A stretch of DNA of 64,000 nt from Prorocentrum cordatum. Taxonomy: Eukaryota > Sar > Dinophyceae > Prorocentrales > Prorocentraceae. Numbering within the stretch: the stretch's first letter is position 1; each line of letters begins with the position of its first letter. Made by a program: the position numbers and the translations under genes. The stretch is from positions 126,001 through 190,000 of the forward strand of contig CAUYUJ010005036.1 in assembly GCA_963575745.1 (NCBI GenBank), written 5' to 3'. The notes under the pieces were generated by a model. That model did not search any database and had not been told where the DNA came from. It was given only the letters and a program-made list of their open reading frames with translations. Positions 44,711 through 54,130 of this stretch are shown here, one piece after another.

Positions 44711-45172
44711 TCCTCTGGGTCTCCAATGTTGAACCCTCACTCCAAAAATTGACCTCCAGGGCCAAAATTGGACCCGCGTTCGGACATGTCGTCGGCGCTT
44801 TCCACGCCTCCCGATTTTCCAAACAAGACGTCCAATCTTGGACCTGGTGCCCTATTTTGCGCTTGGCTCCAATAGTTGACCCCCTCCCAATTGTCCGAGA
44901 TGTCCTCGAGGACCCCCCCCCTCCTCGCCCTCCTCCTTCCCCCCCCCCCACCCCCCCGCTCCCCCCCCCCCCCCGCCCGGAGGAGGTGGGGGGAGGGGGG
45001 GGGGGGGGGGGGCGTGAGCAGGGGGGGGTTGGAGTAGGGGCAAGAGCAACAGTTAGGGGCATAGGACTAGGATCGAAGAGGGAAAGGAGGAGGAAGAGGA
45101 CGAGCCCCCCCCCATCGTTGCCCCTCGCCGCACCGTGGCTGTCCAGCTTGAAATCATTTTTTTATTCCGGCC

Positions 45173-45488
45173 GGTAACGCTCGTTACCCGGGGGGGGGGG
45201 GGGTCGTGCCCCCCGGGTAACGGTAACGCTTGGGCTGGGCGGGGCATGGCGAAGCAGGGGCGCTCTGCGATCGCCATAGTATGCGCGCGAGCAGCACTCT
45301 CTGCCTGAGAGCACCACAGTGGCTTGCGATTCGAGTACAAGCGCAAAGCCCGCCGCGTGGTCCCGGCACCACGCCCGCGCCCGCGCGCGCGACGACGATG
45401 ATCGACGAGCGACGAGCGACGAGGTCGACGACGACGACGACGACGTTTGCCGCCTGTTTCGGCCTCCGGAGGCCGTTTTCGGGCGCCG

Positions 45489-45553
<65 letters not shown>

Positions 45554-45780
45554 AACGACGATTCGAGCACAAGCGCAAAGCCCGCAAGCACCAGCATCGC
45601 GCATGCGAGCGCCGCAATGGCCTGCGAGCGCCCACAGTGCGCCTGCGACCACCACACCACAGTGCGCATGCCTTCGGGCACCAGCATGTTGGAGGGGAAG
45701 ACCGAGACCCCCCCCGCGCACGAGCGTTACCGTTACGGGGGGGGGGGGGGGGGGGAGAGGCCCGGGTAACGAGCGTTACC
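45173..45780. mobile_element. 608-bp inverted-repeat element with a GAC array inside
   Basis: The outer 20 bp, GGTAACGCTCGTTACCCGGG, is matched perfectly in inverse orientation at 45761-45780. A second inner pair (GTAACGGTAACGC / GCGTTACCGTTAC) extends the inverted repeat to about 65 bp with variable G/C runs. The interior has a direct repeat (GATTCGAGYACAAGCGCAAA at 45332 and 45559) and a (GAC)n array. No coding capacity. Its right end supplies the stop codon of the adjacent zinc-finger frame. Confidence 0.75.
45421..45560. repeat. (GAC)n microsatellite
   Basis: GACGAC triplets at 45421-45446 and 45489-45556 with a short unique insert. Confidence 0.9.
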
Positions 45781-46858
45781 CCCCAGAGGATAAAAAACAA
45801 TCTCCTTTCTCCGCCCCCGTCCACTCCTCGTCGAAAGTGGCGGCCCTGAGCGCCTCGAGGCGCGAGGCGAAGGCGGGCCGACGGCCGTCCGAGGCCATCT
45901 CGGCGAGGGCGCCAGCGAAGGCGCCCGCCCCGCGAATGGGCTCGGCCATGTCGTGCGCCATGATCCGCTGCTCCACGGCGTCTTTGGCCACCGTGGCCGA
46001 GCGCGCGCAACTCGGTGCAGGGGGTGGCCAGCGCGGGGAGGGCGCCGCGGGGCATGTTCGGGCCGTGACGCACGAAACGGACTGGCAACGAGAGGGCGGG
46101 CCGTCTCCAGGGCGGGCGCGCTATGCAGTGGGGGCCATGTCGTGAGAAAACCCCGCATGATTGATTTTTGGCGCGGGGGCGCCGCGCTTCCCATAGAAAG
46201 CCATTGAAACCGCGGAAACACAGGGCGCCCTGGGGGCGAGCAGGGTTGGCATGGATCTCCACTGCAAGGGCGGCGCCACTATCCCTTTGTTTCTCGGCCC
46301 GCCAACGCCGACCTGCAACGGTCTCTTTCGCGGGCTGAAAATGGCTTTCGGCGCGCGAAGGTCCGCAGCGAGGAAGCGCGCGCTGGGCCGCGCGGGCCCA
46401 TCGCCACCAACCCCCGGCCAATTCCGAGCCTCCACTGCGGAGGCGGAGCTCCGCAATAACGCATTCTAAATGCTCGACGCGGGCCTTGAGCTCCTCGACT
46501 CCGGCAGGGCCGGCCGCGCCCGTCGCCGCGCCGCCCGCGCCCTCGCCCTCGAAGCGAGGGGCCGCCGCCGCCTTCTCGCCGTCCTTCTGCGCCCGGCGGG
46601 GGCGAAGGGGGGCGGGGGGAAGGGCGGGGAGGGGGGGTCGGGGGGGGTGGATGGGAAGGGAGTCAGTTTTCACCCGGGTTTCCCACTTCGTCTGGCTCCA
46701 GACGTGGGACTCTCTGACCAAGTGGGCGCCGCCTGTTGGCCTGCGGGGGAGGGCGGCGAGTGCTGCGAGCGCTGCGAGAAAGAGGAGGGGGGGGGGGGGG
46801 GGCAGCCCGCGCCCGCCGTGGATGTACTTTTTGCACAGGGCGCAGTCTACCAATTCTC
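45776..46858 (-). CDS. C2H2 zinc-finger protein gene fragment (unrecognised), at least four exons
   Basis: Minus-strand exons: 46813-46858, 46674-46740, 46412-46586, and from 46081 downward. The first ends CALCKKYIHGG at a GC donor; the second begins in matching phase with GAHLVRESH. Together they form CX2C-X12-HX5-H, the spacing of U1/matrin-type zinc fingers, completed only by splicing. The third exon joins in phase and has a coiled-coil-like segment (VEELKARVEHLECVIAELRL). The fourth starts RFVRHGPNMPRG, again in phase. Near 46000 the better-looking frame changes (to AKDAVEQRIMAHDMAEPI), so an indel or a missed intron is likely there. The final TAA lies in the inverted-repeat element at 45173-45780. 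Such fingers bind RNA or DNA; the exact role is unknown. Upstream exons were not found. Confidence 0.5.
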
Positions 46859-46897
46859 CTGCTGGCCCCTCGGAGGGCGCCAGCTCGGCGCCAGCCC

Positions 46898-46967
46898 CCG
46901 TTCCGTCGACCCTGGGCCCGCGGGATCGGCGCGCGATCCCGCGCGCAGGGTCGACGAAGCGGGGGCT
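46898..46967. repeat. Hairpin around GTCGACCCTG...CAGGGTCGAC
   Basis: CCGTCGACCCTG is matched in inverse orientation by CAGGGTCGACGAAG about 40 bp on, with an inner CGCGGGATCG / CGATCCCGCG pair, giving a long imperfect stem. It lies just upstream of the zinc-finger exons. Confidence 0.65.
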
Positions 46968-47224
46968 GGTGCTGCGTTGGCGCCAAGTCGCTGCCACGTC
47001 AGCCACCGGGCGGGCTCGCCGCTGGATTCGACGACGAGTGGGCACGGGATCCACGCCATGCGGGCGCGGGCGGGCGACTTCCTGCAGCGCGCGCGGCGCG
47101 GGGGGGGGGGGGGGGGCGCAGCGGAGCGGGCATGGGCCAAGGCTGCCGCGGAGGAGGGGGGCCATGTGGAGGGCGGGCTGTTTCCAAACTTAACGTGCTA
47201 AACATGTTTGTTATTGAGTGTTGC

Positions 47225-47545
47225 TTGGGGGCGCTCGGCGGACTTCTATTCGGGGCATTTTGGAATCGGTCGCGCGTTTCGGGAGCGATCAGGCAGACCC
47301 CATTTTTGAAGGTTGGTTGCGCGCTTCGGGAGCGCTGAAACGGACCCACGTTTGGGGTCGGTTGCGAGTTTCGGGGGCTCTGAGGCGGACCCATTATTGG
47401 GGGTCGGTTGCGCGCTTCGGGGGCGCTGAGGCGGACCCATTTTTGGGGGGTCGGCTGCGCGCATTGAGGGCGCTGAGGCGGACCCATTTTGGGGGGTCGG
47501 TTGCGCGCTTCTGGAGCGATAGGGCGGACCCATATCTGGGCCCGG
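47225..47545. repeat. ~52-bp tandem repeat with GAGGCGGACCCAT
   Basis: About six units of GGTCGGTTGCGCGCTTCGGG followed by GCGCTGAGGCGGACCCAT and a TTTGGGG spacer. GCGGACCCA / TGGGTCCGC words also occur near 41630 and 47700, so the unit is related to other local repeats. Confidence 0.8.
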
Positions 47546-48410
47546 CTTGAAAAAGGGGGCCCACTGTAATGGGCCGGGGCTCATATTTTACATGTTAACG
47601 CGAAATCAGCAAATGAGCACGCGCCCATTCTTGAAATGGCCTTAGCAAGAAATGGGTCCGGGCAAAGGGGGGGGGGGGGGGGCATTTATGGGCCGGGGTG
47701 CCCCAAAATGGGTCCGCCGACCCTCTGGGTGCATAGCTCCTCCCTGCCGCGCCCCGAAACGCGTCGGTAGGTCGGCCCAGCACTTCGCCTGATAATACCC
47801 TCACCACTTACGATCCTTAAGCTGAGAATCCCACCAGCCCTCTGGGCGTCGGTGGTTTAGAGCGTTTCCTCTTCCACCGCTCCTTCTTCCCATTCGGGGA
47901 AGGGTTTATCACTGTTCCCTATTAATAAACACCCCCTCCCCCAGGCGACTGGGGGCCAACCCGAGTCCACGACGACCCCGCCCCGCCATCCCTCCCAAAA
48001 AAATACTCCGACGGAAGAGCTCCGCATAAGAATCCTCTGGGCGAATCTGGGAAAAGCCATCACCGTCGTCCTCGTGGTTGGCGAGGCGTCCTGGCTGTCT
48101 CTTCTGCGTATATTTCCTCTCGCCTTGACGCGGGCCCCCCTTCCACTCCTTGCGTTGTCCCCATCCTCGCCCCCCTGTTTGTTCCGCGCCCCGCCACCTC
48201 CTCCCCTTCCTGTTGCATGAGCGCGCATGTCGATGTTCCTCGGCGCCGTCGCCGCCACGGCCAGCACAGGCGCGTTCTCTACTGGTCACGTCGCGCAGCC
48301 GTTGGGACAACCCCGCGGGCCAGGCTGTCGGGGCAACCCCGCGAGCCGTTGGCGCGCAAGACCAAGCCGTTGGGACAACCCCGCGGGCTTCGAGCGAGGC
48401 GCAGCCGCGC
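47546..48410. other. Intergenic / helicase 3' flank
   Basis: 47910-47970 (TTCCCTATTAATAAACACCC ... GGCGACTGGGGGCC) is repeated nearly exactly at 50920-50970. 48298-48390 has three copies of CCGTTGGGACAACCCCGCGG-type units just beyond the helicase stop. No gene recognised. Confidence 0.5.
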
Positions 48411-48875
48411 TCAGGCGGAAGGCAGCACGAAGCCCAGCTCTGCCGCGAGCTGCTTCGCCTCCGCCCTGGACAAAACCGCTCTCTTGTCGAACTCCAGGAG
48501 CGCCTTCCGCAGGGACGCCGGCGGCCCGCACTCCAGGAACTCTCGCGGCGGCGGCCGCAGGATCAGCATGTTCCGCATGCACGTGGCGCGGGAGAACATG
48601 ACGTAGAGGTGCAGCCACCACTGCTCGTCCGACATGCCCGTGCGGCCAGCGTCCTCGTCTCTCGCGCAGTCGATGGTGACGCCCTTGCGCAGCGTCTGGC
48701 CCTGCGACAGCGTGGAGGTCAGGTAGGACGCGTGCGCCAGGGTGAACCCCGAGCGGCGCACGCTGTGCGCCCCCGAGCTCTGCCATGTGAACTCCCTTTC
48801 GCTGGGCCTGAACATCAGCAAGCTCCGCGCCCGCGCCTCGATCTCCCGCCTGAGACTTCCTCGCAGTTCACTCAC
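48411..48875 (-). CDS. SF1 (Pif1/RecD-like) helicase, last exon
   Basis: The minus-strand frame ends with a stop at 48411. HSVRRSGFTLAHASYLTSTL then SQGQTLRKGVTID is the SF1 helicase motif V region (F-x-L-x-x-A-x-x-x-T-x-x-x-SQGqTl). WWLHLYVMFSRAT then NMLILRPPP is motif VI (LYVxxSRA). The tail (LECGPPASLRKALLEFD ... AELGF) looks like a genuine C-terminus. Only the C-terminal ~130 residues are here; Walker A/B exons must lie upstream on the minus strand beyond the satellite. The exon start is unclear: a TTCAG acceptor near 48817 is possible, or the exon may run on into the first satellite unit. Function (DNA unwinding) is inferred from family; dinoflagellates carry many such genes, some within mobile elements. 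Confidence 0.65.
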   Translation of the reverse strand: MSELRGSLRREIEARARSLLMFRPSEREFTWQSSGAHSVRRSGFTLAHASYLTSTLSQGQTLRKGVTIDCARDEDAGRTGMSDEQWWLHLYVMFSRATCMRNMLILRPPPREFLECGPPASLRKALLEFDKRAVLSRAEAKQLAAELGFVLPSA

Positions 48876-50155
48876 AGACGAGGCTCCCGCCTGAGACTTC
48901 CTCCATATTCAAGCTTGAGGAGCCCAAAAGTGACGACAGTTACAGGGTTCCGATGACCCGCTCGGATTACCAACATAATCTGCGGGCCCCATAGGGAGGG
49001 GGCTCCCGCCTGAGACTTCCTCACAATTCACTCACAGACGAGGCTCCCGCCTGAGACTTCCTCCATTTTCAGGCTTGACGAGCCCAAAAGTGACGACAGT
49101 TACAAGGTTCCGATGACCCGCTCGGATTACCAACATGATCTGCGGGCCCCATAGGGAGGGGGCTCCCGCCTGAGCCTTCCTCAGAATTCACTCACAGACG
49201 AGGCTCCCGCCTGAGACTTCCTCCAAATTCAGGCTTGAGGAGCCCAAAAGTGACGACAGTTACAGGATCCCGATGACCCGCTCGGATTGCCAACATGATC
49301 TGCGGGCCCCATAGGGAGGGAGCTCCCGCCTGAGACTTCCTCCCAATTCACTCACAGACGAGGCTCCCGCCTGAGACTTCCTCCAAATTCAGGCTTGAAT
49401 AGCCCAAAAGTGACGACAGTTACAGGATTCCGATGACCCGCTCGGATTACTAAACATAATCTGCGGGCCCCATAGGGAGGGAGCTCCCGCCTGAGACTTC
49501 CTCCCAATTCACTCACAGACGAGGCTCCCGCCTGAGACTTCCTCCATTTTCAGGCCTGGGGAGCTCAAAATTGACGACAGTTACAGGGTTCCGATGACCC
49601 GCTCGGATTACCAACATGATCTGCGGGCCCCATAGGGAGGGGGCTCCCGCCTGAGACTTCCTCACAATTCACTCAGAAACGAGGCCCCCGCTTGAAACTT
49701 CATCCAAATTCAGGTTTGACGAGCCCAAAAGTGACGACAGTTACAGGTTTCCGATGACCCGCTCGGATTACCAACATGATCTGCGGGCCCCATAGGGAGG
49801 GGGCTCCCGCCTGAGCCTTCCTCAGAATTCACTCACAGACGAGGCTCCCGCCTGAGACTTCCTCCAAATTCAAGCTTGAGGAGCCCAAAAGTGACGACAG
49901 TTACAGGTTTCCGATGACCCGCTCGGATTACCAACATGATCTGCGGGCCCCATAGGGAGGGAGCTCCCGCCTGAGACTTCCTCCCAATTCACTCACAGAC
50001 GAGGCTCCCGCCTGAGACTTCCTCCATTTTCAGGCTTGACGAGCCCAAAAGTGACGACAGTTACAGGTTTCCGATGACCCGCTCGGATTACCAACATGAT
50101 CTGCGGGCCCCATAGGGAGGGGGCTCCCGCCTGAGACTTCCTCACAATTTACTCA
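48840..50155. repeat. 160-bp satellite, eight units
   Basis: Units contain CTCCCGCCTGAGACTTCCTC twice, AAAAGTGACGACAGTTACAG, CGATGACCCGCTCGGATTAC and ATCTGCGGGCCCCATAGGGA. The last block recurs about every 160 bp (near 48983, 49143, 49303, 49463, 49623, 49783, 49943, 50103). Units are about 95% alike by eye. The array starts within the end of the helicase frame. Confidence 0.92.
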
Positions 50156-50400
50156 ACGATGATGAGGATGAGGATGATGAGTGGTGGTGAAGATGAGTGG
50201 TGAAGAGGATGATGATTGATTGTGAGTGGTGGTGGCGATGATGATGTTTGAATGAGGATGATGCCGATGCCGATGATGATGATGATGATGATGATGTCGT
50301 GAGCGTGTGAGAGAGTGCGAGTGATGATGATGATGAGTATGTGAGTGACTAAGCATGTGAGAGAGCATCATCGATGATGCTGATGAGGTTGATGATGAGA
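50156..50400. repeat. GAT/TGA triplet array
   Basis: GATGATGAGGATGATG-type triplets with GTGAGTG interruptions, starting exactly where the 160-bp satellite stops. Confidence 0.85.
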
Positions 50401-50584
50401 GAGTGTGAGTAGTGTGAGTGGGTGTGTGTGTGTGTTCCTGTTCCTGCGCGGGGTGTCCAGAGAAAACAAGAACCCCACTTTGGATGTGGGGAACAATACA
50501 AAACGCACTCTGCCTCCAAATTCGGACCATGCGCAGCCAACCCGATGCGCCCCCCCCCCTCCCCCCGCCATCCCTGTCAAAAAA

Positions 50585-50915
50585 AACAATACAGAGTGCA
50601 CTTGGCGGCGGCGGCGGCGGCTGCGGCGGCTGCGGCGGCGGTGGCGGCGGCTGCGGCGGCGGCGGCGGCGGCGGCGGCTGCGGCGGCGGCGGCGGCGGCG
50701 CGGTGGCGGCAGGGGCTGCGGCGGCGGCGGCGGTTTGGGCACGGCGGCGGCGGCGGCGGAGGCGGCGGCGGCGGCGGATTGGCCCCCAGTAGCTGCCCAT
50801 CCAAAGACGACTGCTGAATATGCTGAGGCTCGGGCCAGACTCGGGTGCTACGTATGTGTTGGGAGGGCGGGTGGGAGTGAGCGAGACGGCTTGCGGGCGG
50901 GGAGGGGGTCTTGAT
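50585..50915. repeat. (GCG)n array plus 135-bp block, copy 1
   Basis: A GGCGGCGGC array (50595-50785) is followed by GGATTGGCCCCCAGTAGCT ... AGACGACTGCTGAATATGCT ... GCTTGCGGGCGGGGAGGGGG. The same array-plus-block occurs at 52050-52480. Confidence 0.85.
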
Positions 50916-51204
50916 CACTGTTCCCTATTAATAAACACCCCCTCCCCCAGGCGACTGGGGGCCAACCAGGGTCCATGCCGACCCCCCCCCACCATCCCTT
51001 GTAAAAAACAATACAAAACACACTCTGCCTCCAAATTCGGAACATGCGCAGCCAACCCGATGCGCCCCCCCCCCCACCATCCCTGTCAAAAAATTATCCC
51101 GGCAAAGCAACCTAACAGCGATGTGTAGAAGCATATCTGAAAGCATTCCCCTTAAGATTCAGATGAAAATCCAGTTGTAGAATTCTGCTGTTCTCGCAGT
51201 CGTA

Positions 51205-51580
51205 GTCGCATTCGCGATGACAGTCGCAGCGGCAACGGCAGTCGCAGTCACAGCCTCAGCCTCAGCCTGCCTCAGCCTCAGCCTCAGCCTGCCTCAGCCT
51301 CAGCCTGCCTCAGCCTCAGCCTCAGCCTGCTTCAGCCTCAGCCTCAGTCTGCCTTCAGCCTCGGCCTCAGCCTCAGCCTGCCTCAGCCTCAGCCTGCATC
51401 AGCCTCAGCCTCAGCCTCAGCCTGCCTCAGCATCAGCCTGCTTCAACCTCAGCCTCAGCCTGCCTCAGCCTCAGCCTCAGTCTGCTTCAGCCTCAGCCTC
51501 AGTCTGCCTTCAGCCTCGGCCTCAGCCTCAGCCTGCCTCAGCCTCAGCCTGCCTCGGCCGCAACATCAGCCTGCCTCAGC
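51205..51580. repeat. (CAGCCT)n minisatellite
   Basis: CAGCCTCAGCCT and CAGCCTGC variants for about 375 bp, preceded by GTCGCAGTC units. Confidence 0.92.
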
Positions 51581-51905
51581 ATTCAAAATGCGGCCCAGGA
51601 GTGGAATTCTGGGAACTAGAAGAACACGAAGTGGCCTACAGTTGGCTCCGGGCATTCAAAATCATGCCCAGGAATGGAGTTCTGGGAACTTGAAGAACAC
51701 GAAGTGGCCTACAGTTGGCTCCGGGCATCCAAAATGTGGCCCGGGAATGGAGTTCTGGGAAATCGAAGAGCACGAAATGGCCTACAGTTGGCTCCGGCAT
51801 CCAAAATGTGGCCCGGGAATGGAGTTCTGGGAAATCGAAGAGCACGAAGTGGCCTACAGTTGGCTCCGGGCATCCAAAATGTGGCCCGGGAATGGAGTTC
51901 TGGGA
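51581..51905. repeat. ~75-bp tandem repeat
   Basis: Four to five units of CATCCAAAATGTGGCCCGGG, AATGGAGTTCTGGGAA and GTGGCCTACAGTTGGCTCCG, with substitutions between units. Confidence 0.88.
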
Positions 51906-52049
51906 GCACCAAGAGCGATTTTGCGAGGATGTCCAAAGCGATTTCGGCTTCGGCGGCAGCCGCGGCGGCAGCCTGTCCGGGTCCCGCTCCGACCCCCCTG
52001 TGGAGTCATTTGCTGCTCTCTTTTGAAAAACCTATCAGCAAAAGCTGTT

Positions 52050-52177
52050 AAGTAACAATGCAGAGTGCACTTGGCGGCGGCGGCGGCGGCTGCGGCGGCT
52101 GCGGCGGCGGCGGCGGCGGCCGCGGCGGCTGCGGCGGCGGCAGCGGCGGCGGCGGGGGCAGCGGCTGCGGCGGCGCT

Positions 52178-52208
<31 letters not shown>

Positions 52209-52480
52209 GGCGGCGGCGCGGCTGCGCGGCGGGGGGGCGGCGGCGGGGCGGGCGCGCCGGCGGCGGCGGCAGCGGCGGCGGCGGCGGCGGCGGCAGGCGG
52301 CGGCGGCGGCGGCGGCGGCGGCGGGGGCGGAGGCAGCGGCGGCGGATTGGCCCCCAGTAGCTCCCCATCCCAAGACGACTGCTGAATATGCTGAGGCTCG
52401 GGCCAGACTCGGGTGCTACGTATGCGTTGGGAGGGCGGGTGGGAGTGAGCGAGACGGCTTGCGGGCGGGGAGGGGGTAAC
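52050..52480. repeat. (GCG)n array plus 135-bp block, copy 2
   Basis: Longer GCG array, then a block nearly identical to 50780-50912. The shared AATACAGAGTGCACTTGGCG / AATGCAGAGTGCACTTGGCG lead-in shows that the whole module was duplicated. Confidence 0.85.
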
Positions 52481-52649
52481 TTGACCCCTCCCCCTACCCC
52501 CTCCCCTGGACCTGGACGGGGGGGTCGCGAGTCGTCGGGCGTCCAGAACGGCCTCGGCGAGGAAGCCAACATCATTGATTTATAGGTTTTGGCCCCATGT
52601 TGGCCTCCTGGGGGGGGGGGGCTGTAATTAATACCCCCCCCCCCCCCTC

Positions 52650-52935
52650 CTGTGATCGATTTCACCCAAGATGGCCCAAAGATGGCCTCCAAGGCTCCCA
52701 AGGGTGCCCCAAGAGGGCCCAAGAAGCGGCAGGAAGCCCCAAGAGGCCCCCATGAGGCCCCCAGGAGGCCCCTAAGAGGCTCCCAAGAGACCTCCAAGAT
52801 ACCTCCACGAGGCCCCCAGGGGCCCCCCAGAGGCACCCACGGCGCTCCAAGAGGCCTCGGCGACAATGCTCAAATCGTTGATTATACTAAGGTGCTGGCC
52901 ACATTTTGGCCTCCTGGGGGGGGGCGCTGCTTCAG
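52650..52935. repeat. CCAAGAGGCCCC-type degenerate repeat, left of the second YR element
   Basis: Irregular CCAAGATGGC, CCCAAGAGG and GAGGCCCCCA words with 8-12-bp spacing. The same family occurs at 59990-60420, on the other side of the 52970-59983 element. Confidence 0.75.
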
Positions 52936-52969
52936 ATGACTCCAAGAGCGGCTGGGAGAGCCAAAGATG

Positions 52970-53053
52970 TGCTCTGACGTCTTTTCAGTGGTGAACTCTG
53001 ATACCATATGGTCGCGACCAGGTTATCGAGTCGTGCAAACGGCGAACCCACTC
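52970..53053 (-). repeat. Split direct repeat a, 3' terminal copy (B2)
   Basis: 84 bp starting TGCTCTGACGTC and ending GGCGAACCCACTC, identical as read to 53218-53301. Confidence 0.92.
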
Positions 53054-53130
53054 TGTACGAGAGGAGGAAGTGAAGGAGGTTAAAGGGGGCGTGCGCTATA
53101 GGGCAGGTCCAGGGTGGCTGAGGGTGGGAA

Positions 53131-53217
53131 AGCTTGAGCCCCAGCAGCGATATGGGGGCTGCTGGAGGGCTGCAGCATATAAAGAACCTCAAATCAATCA
53201 CGTGCAACGCACAACCA
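53131..53217 (-). repeat. Split direct repeat b, internal copy (A2)
   Basis: 87 bp starting AGCTTGAGCC and ending CGCACAACCA. It is directly joined to repeat a at 53218 with no spacer, forming the A2/B1 junction that templates circle completion. Confidence 0.92.
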
Positions 53218-53301
53218 TGCTCTGACGTCTTTTCAGTGGTGAACTCTGATACCATATGGTCGCGACCAGGTTATCGAGTCGTGCAAACGGCGAACCCACT
53301 C
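53218..53301 (-). repeat. Split direct repeat a, internal copy (B1)
   Basis: Partner of 52970-53053, lying just 3' of the methyltransferase remnant in the sense direction. Confidence 0.92.
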
Positions 53302-53423
53302 CAACATATTCGCAAAGCCGAAGTTCTCAGCGTAGCGGTATAAGCCATTCAACGGCGTCGGGGAAGGCGTCAACCTCAGCATGTGGAAAAAATAGTACTG
53401 CCACATACAGATCACCTTTGTTC

Positions 53424-54130
53424 ACAGGTCGGGCAAGACAGTGCACAGCCACCGAGCGAAGCGAGAAGGGTACGCAGCGGCTCTCAAAGTCATAGCCTTT
53501 CCCTCTAAGACGACATGCTTATGGCCAGGCCTGAAGGAACAGTATCCGTGTTTGCCTCGGCAACGTACGGCCCCCCGGGTAGGCTAGGGCGAAGTCTCCT
53601 GCCTCCGTGACACATCCCAGGGCCAGCCTGGTCGCCTTTCGCCACCTGGATCCGCGCACTGGTGCAAATCCAGAGTACGGCTACAGCTCAAAACATACTT
53701 AGTGATATCTTGGCATCGCCACATGTAAGGTCTGAGGGTTCTCCAACGCGAACGGGACTCCGAAGACATGGCACAACCGAACGATGTACACGGCCACGCG
53801 CTTACAGAGGTTACCTATGCTGACTGCGGTCTGGTCGGTTGGACGCAGGGATGGCAGACCCTCTGGATATTGCGCACTTCTGACAGGATACCTGTTACGA
53901 GCAAGGGAAAAAGAATAACAGGGAGGTGCCAACATGACTGCTCTGATGAGCCCAGCCTTAAAGTGGGCGAGAATCGCATCTAGATTATTGGCGCTGCACA
54001 CATCCTGGTCTTCCCCATTTCGCAAGTCCAAAGACGCTGAGTTGAAACCAAGTCGCTTGGCGAAGCCTCCAACCCCGCCTCCACCAGAGAAGAGATCCAG
54101 CAGATACGGTGCGGAAACAGCGGCCAGCTG
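53424..54130 (-). pseudogene. DNA-methyltransferase-like domain at the 3' end of the YR element (frameshifted)
   Basis: Starts 6 nt after the recombinase stop. The first frame (54130-53699) reads LLDLFSGGGGVGGFAKRLGF (SAM-binding motif I), MLAPPCYSFS (PPC catalytic-type loop) and FALENPQ (ENP motif), the trio seen in C5-type and DIRS-associated DNA methyltransferases. Further blocks follow in other frames: RWRKATRLAL at about 53630-53600, then KHVVLEGKAMTLRAAAYPSR near 53500-53440. Single-base shifts or small introns near 53740, 53650 and 53560 would be needed to link them. No ATG precedes motif I and an in-frame TAG sits just upstream, so expression by simple readthrough is not possible. Target base (cytosine or adenine) is uncertain. 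Confidence 0.7.

Noticed and set aside
45162-47165. Single 667-codon minus-strand ORF
   Set aside because: It passes through GAC and G-run repeats and inverted-repeat element sequence; only parts of it are exons of the spliced zinc-finger model.
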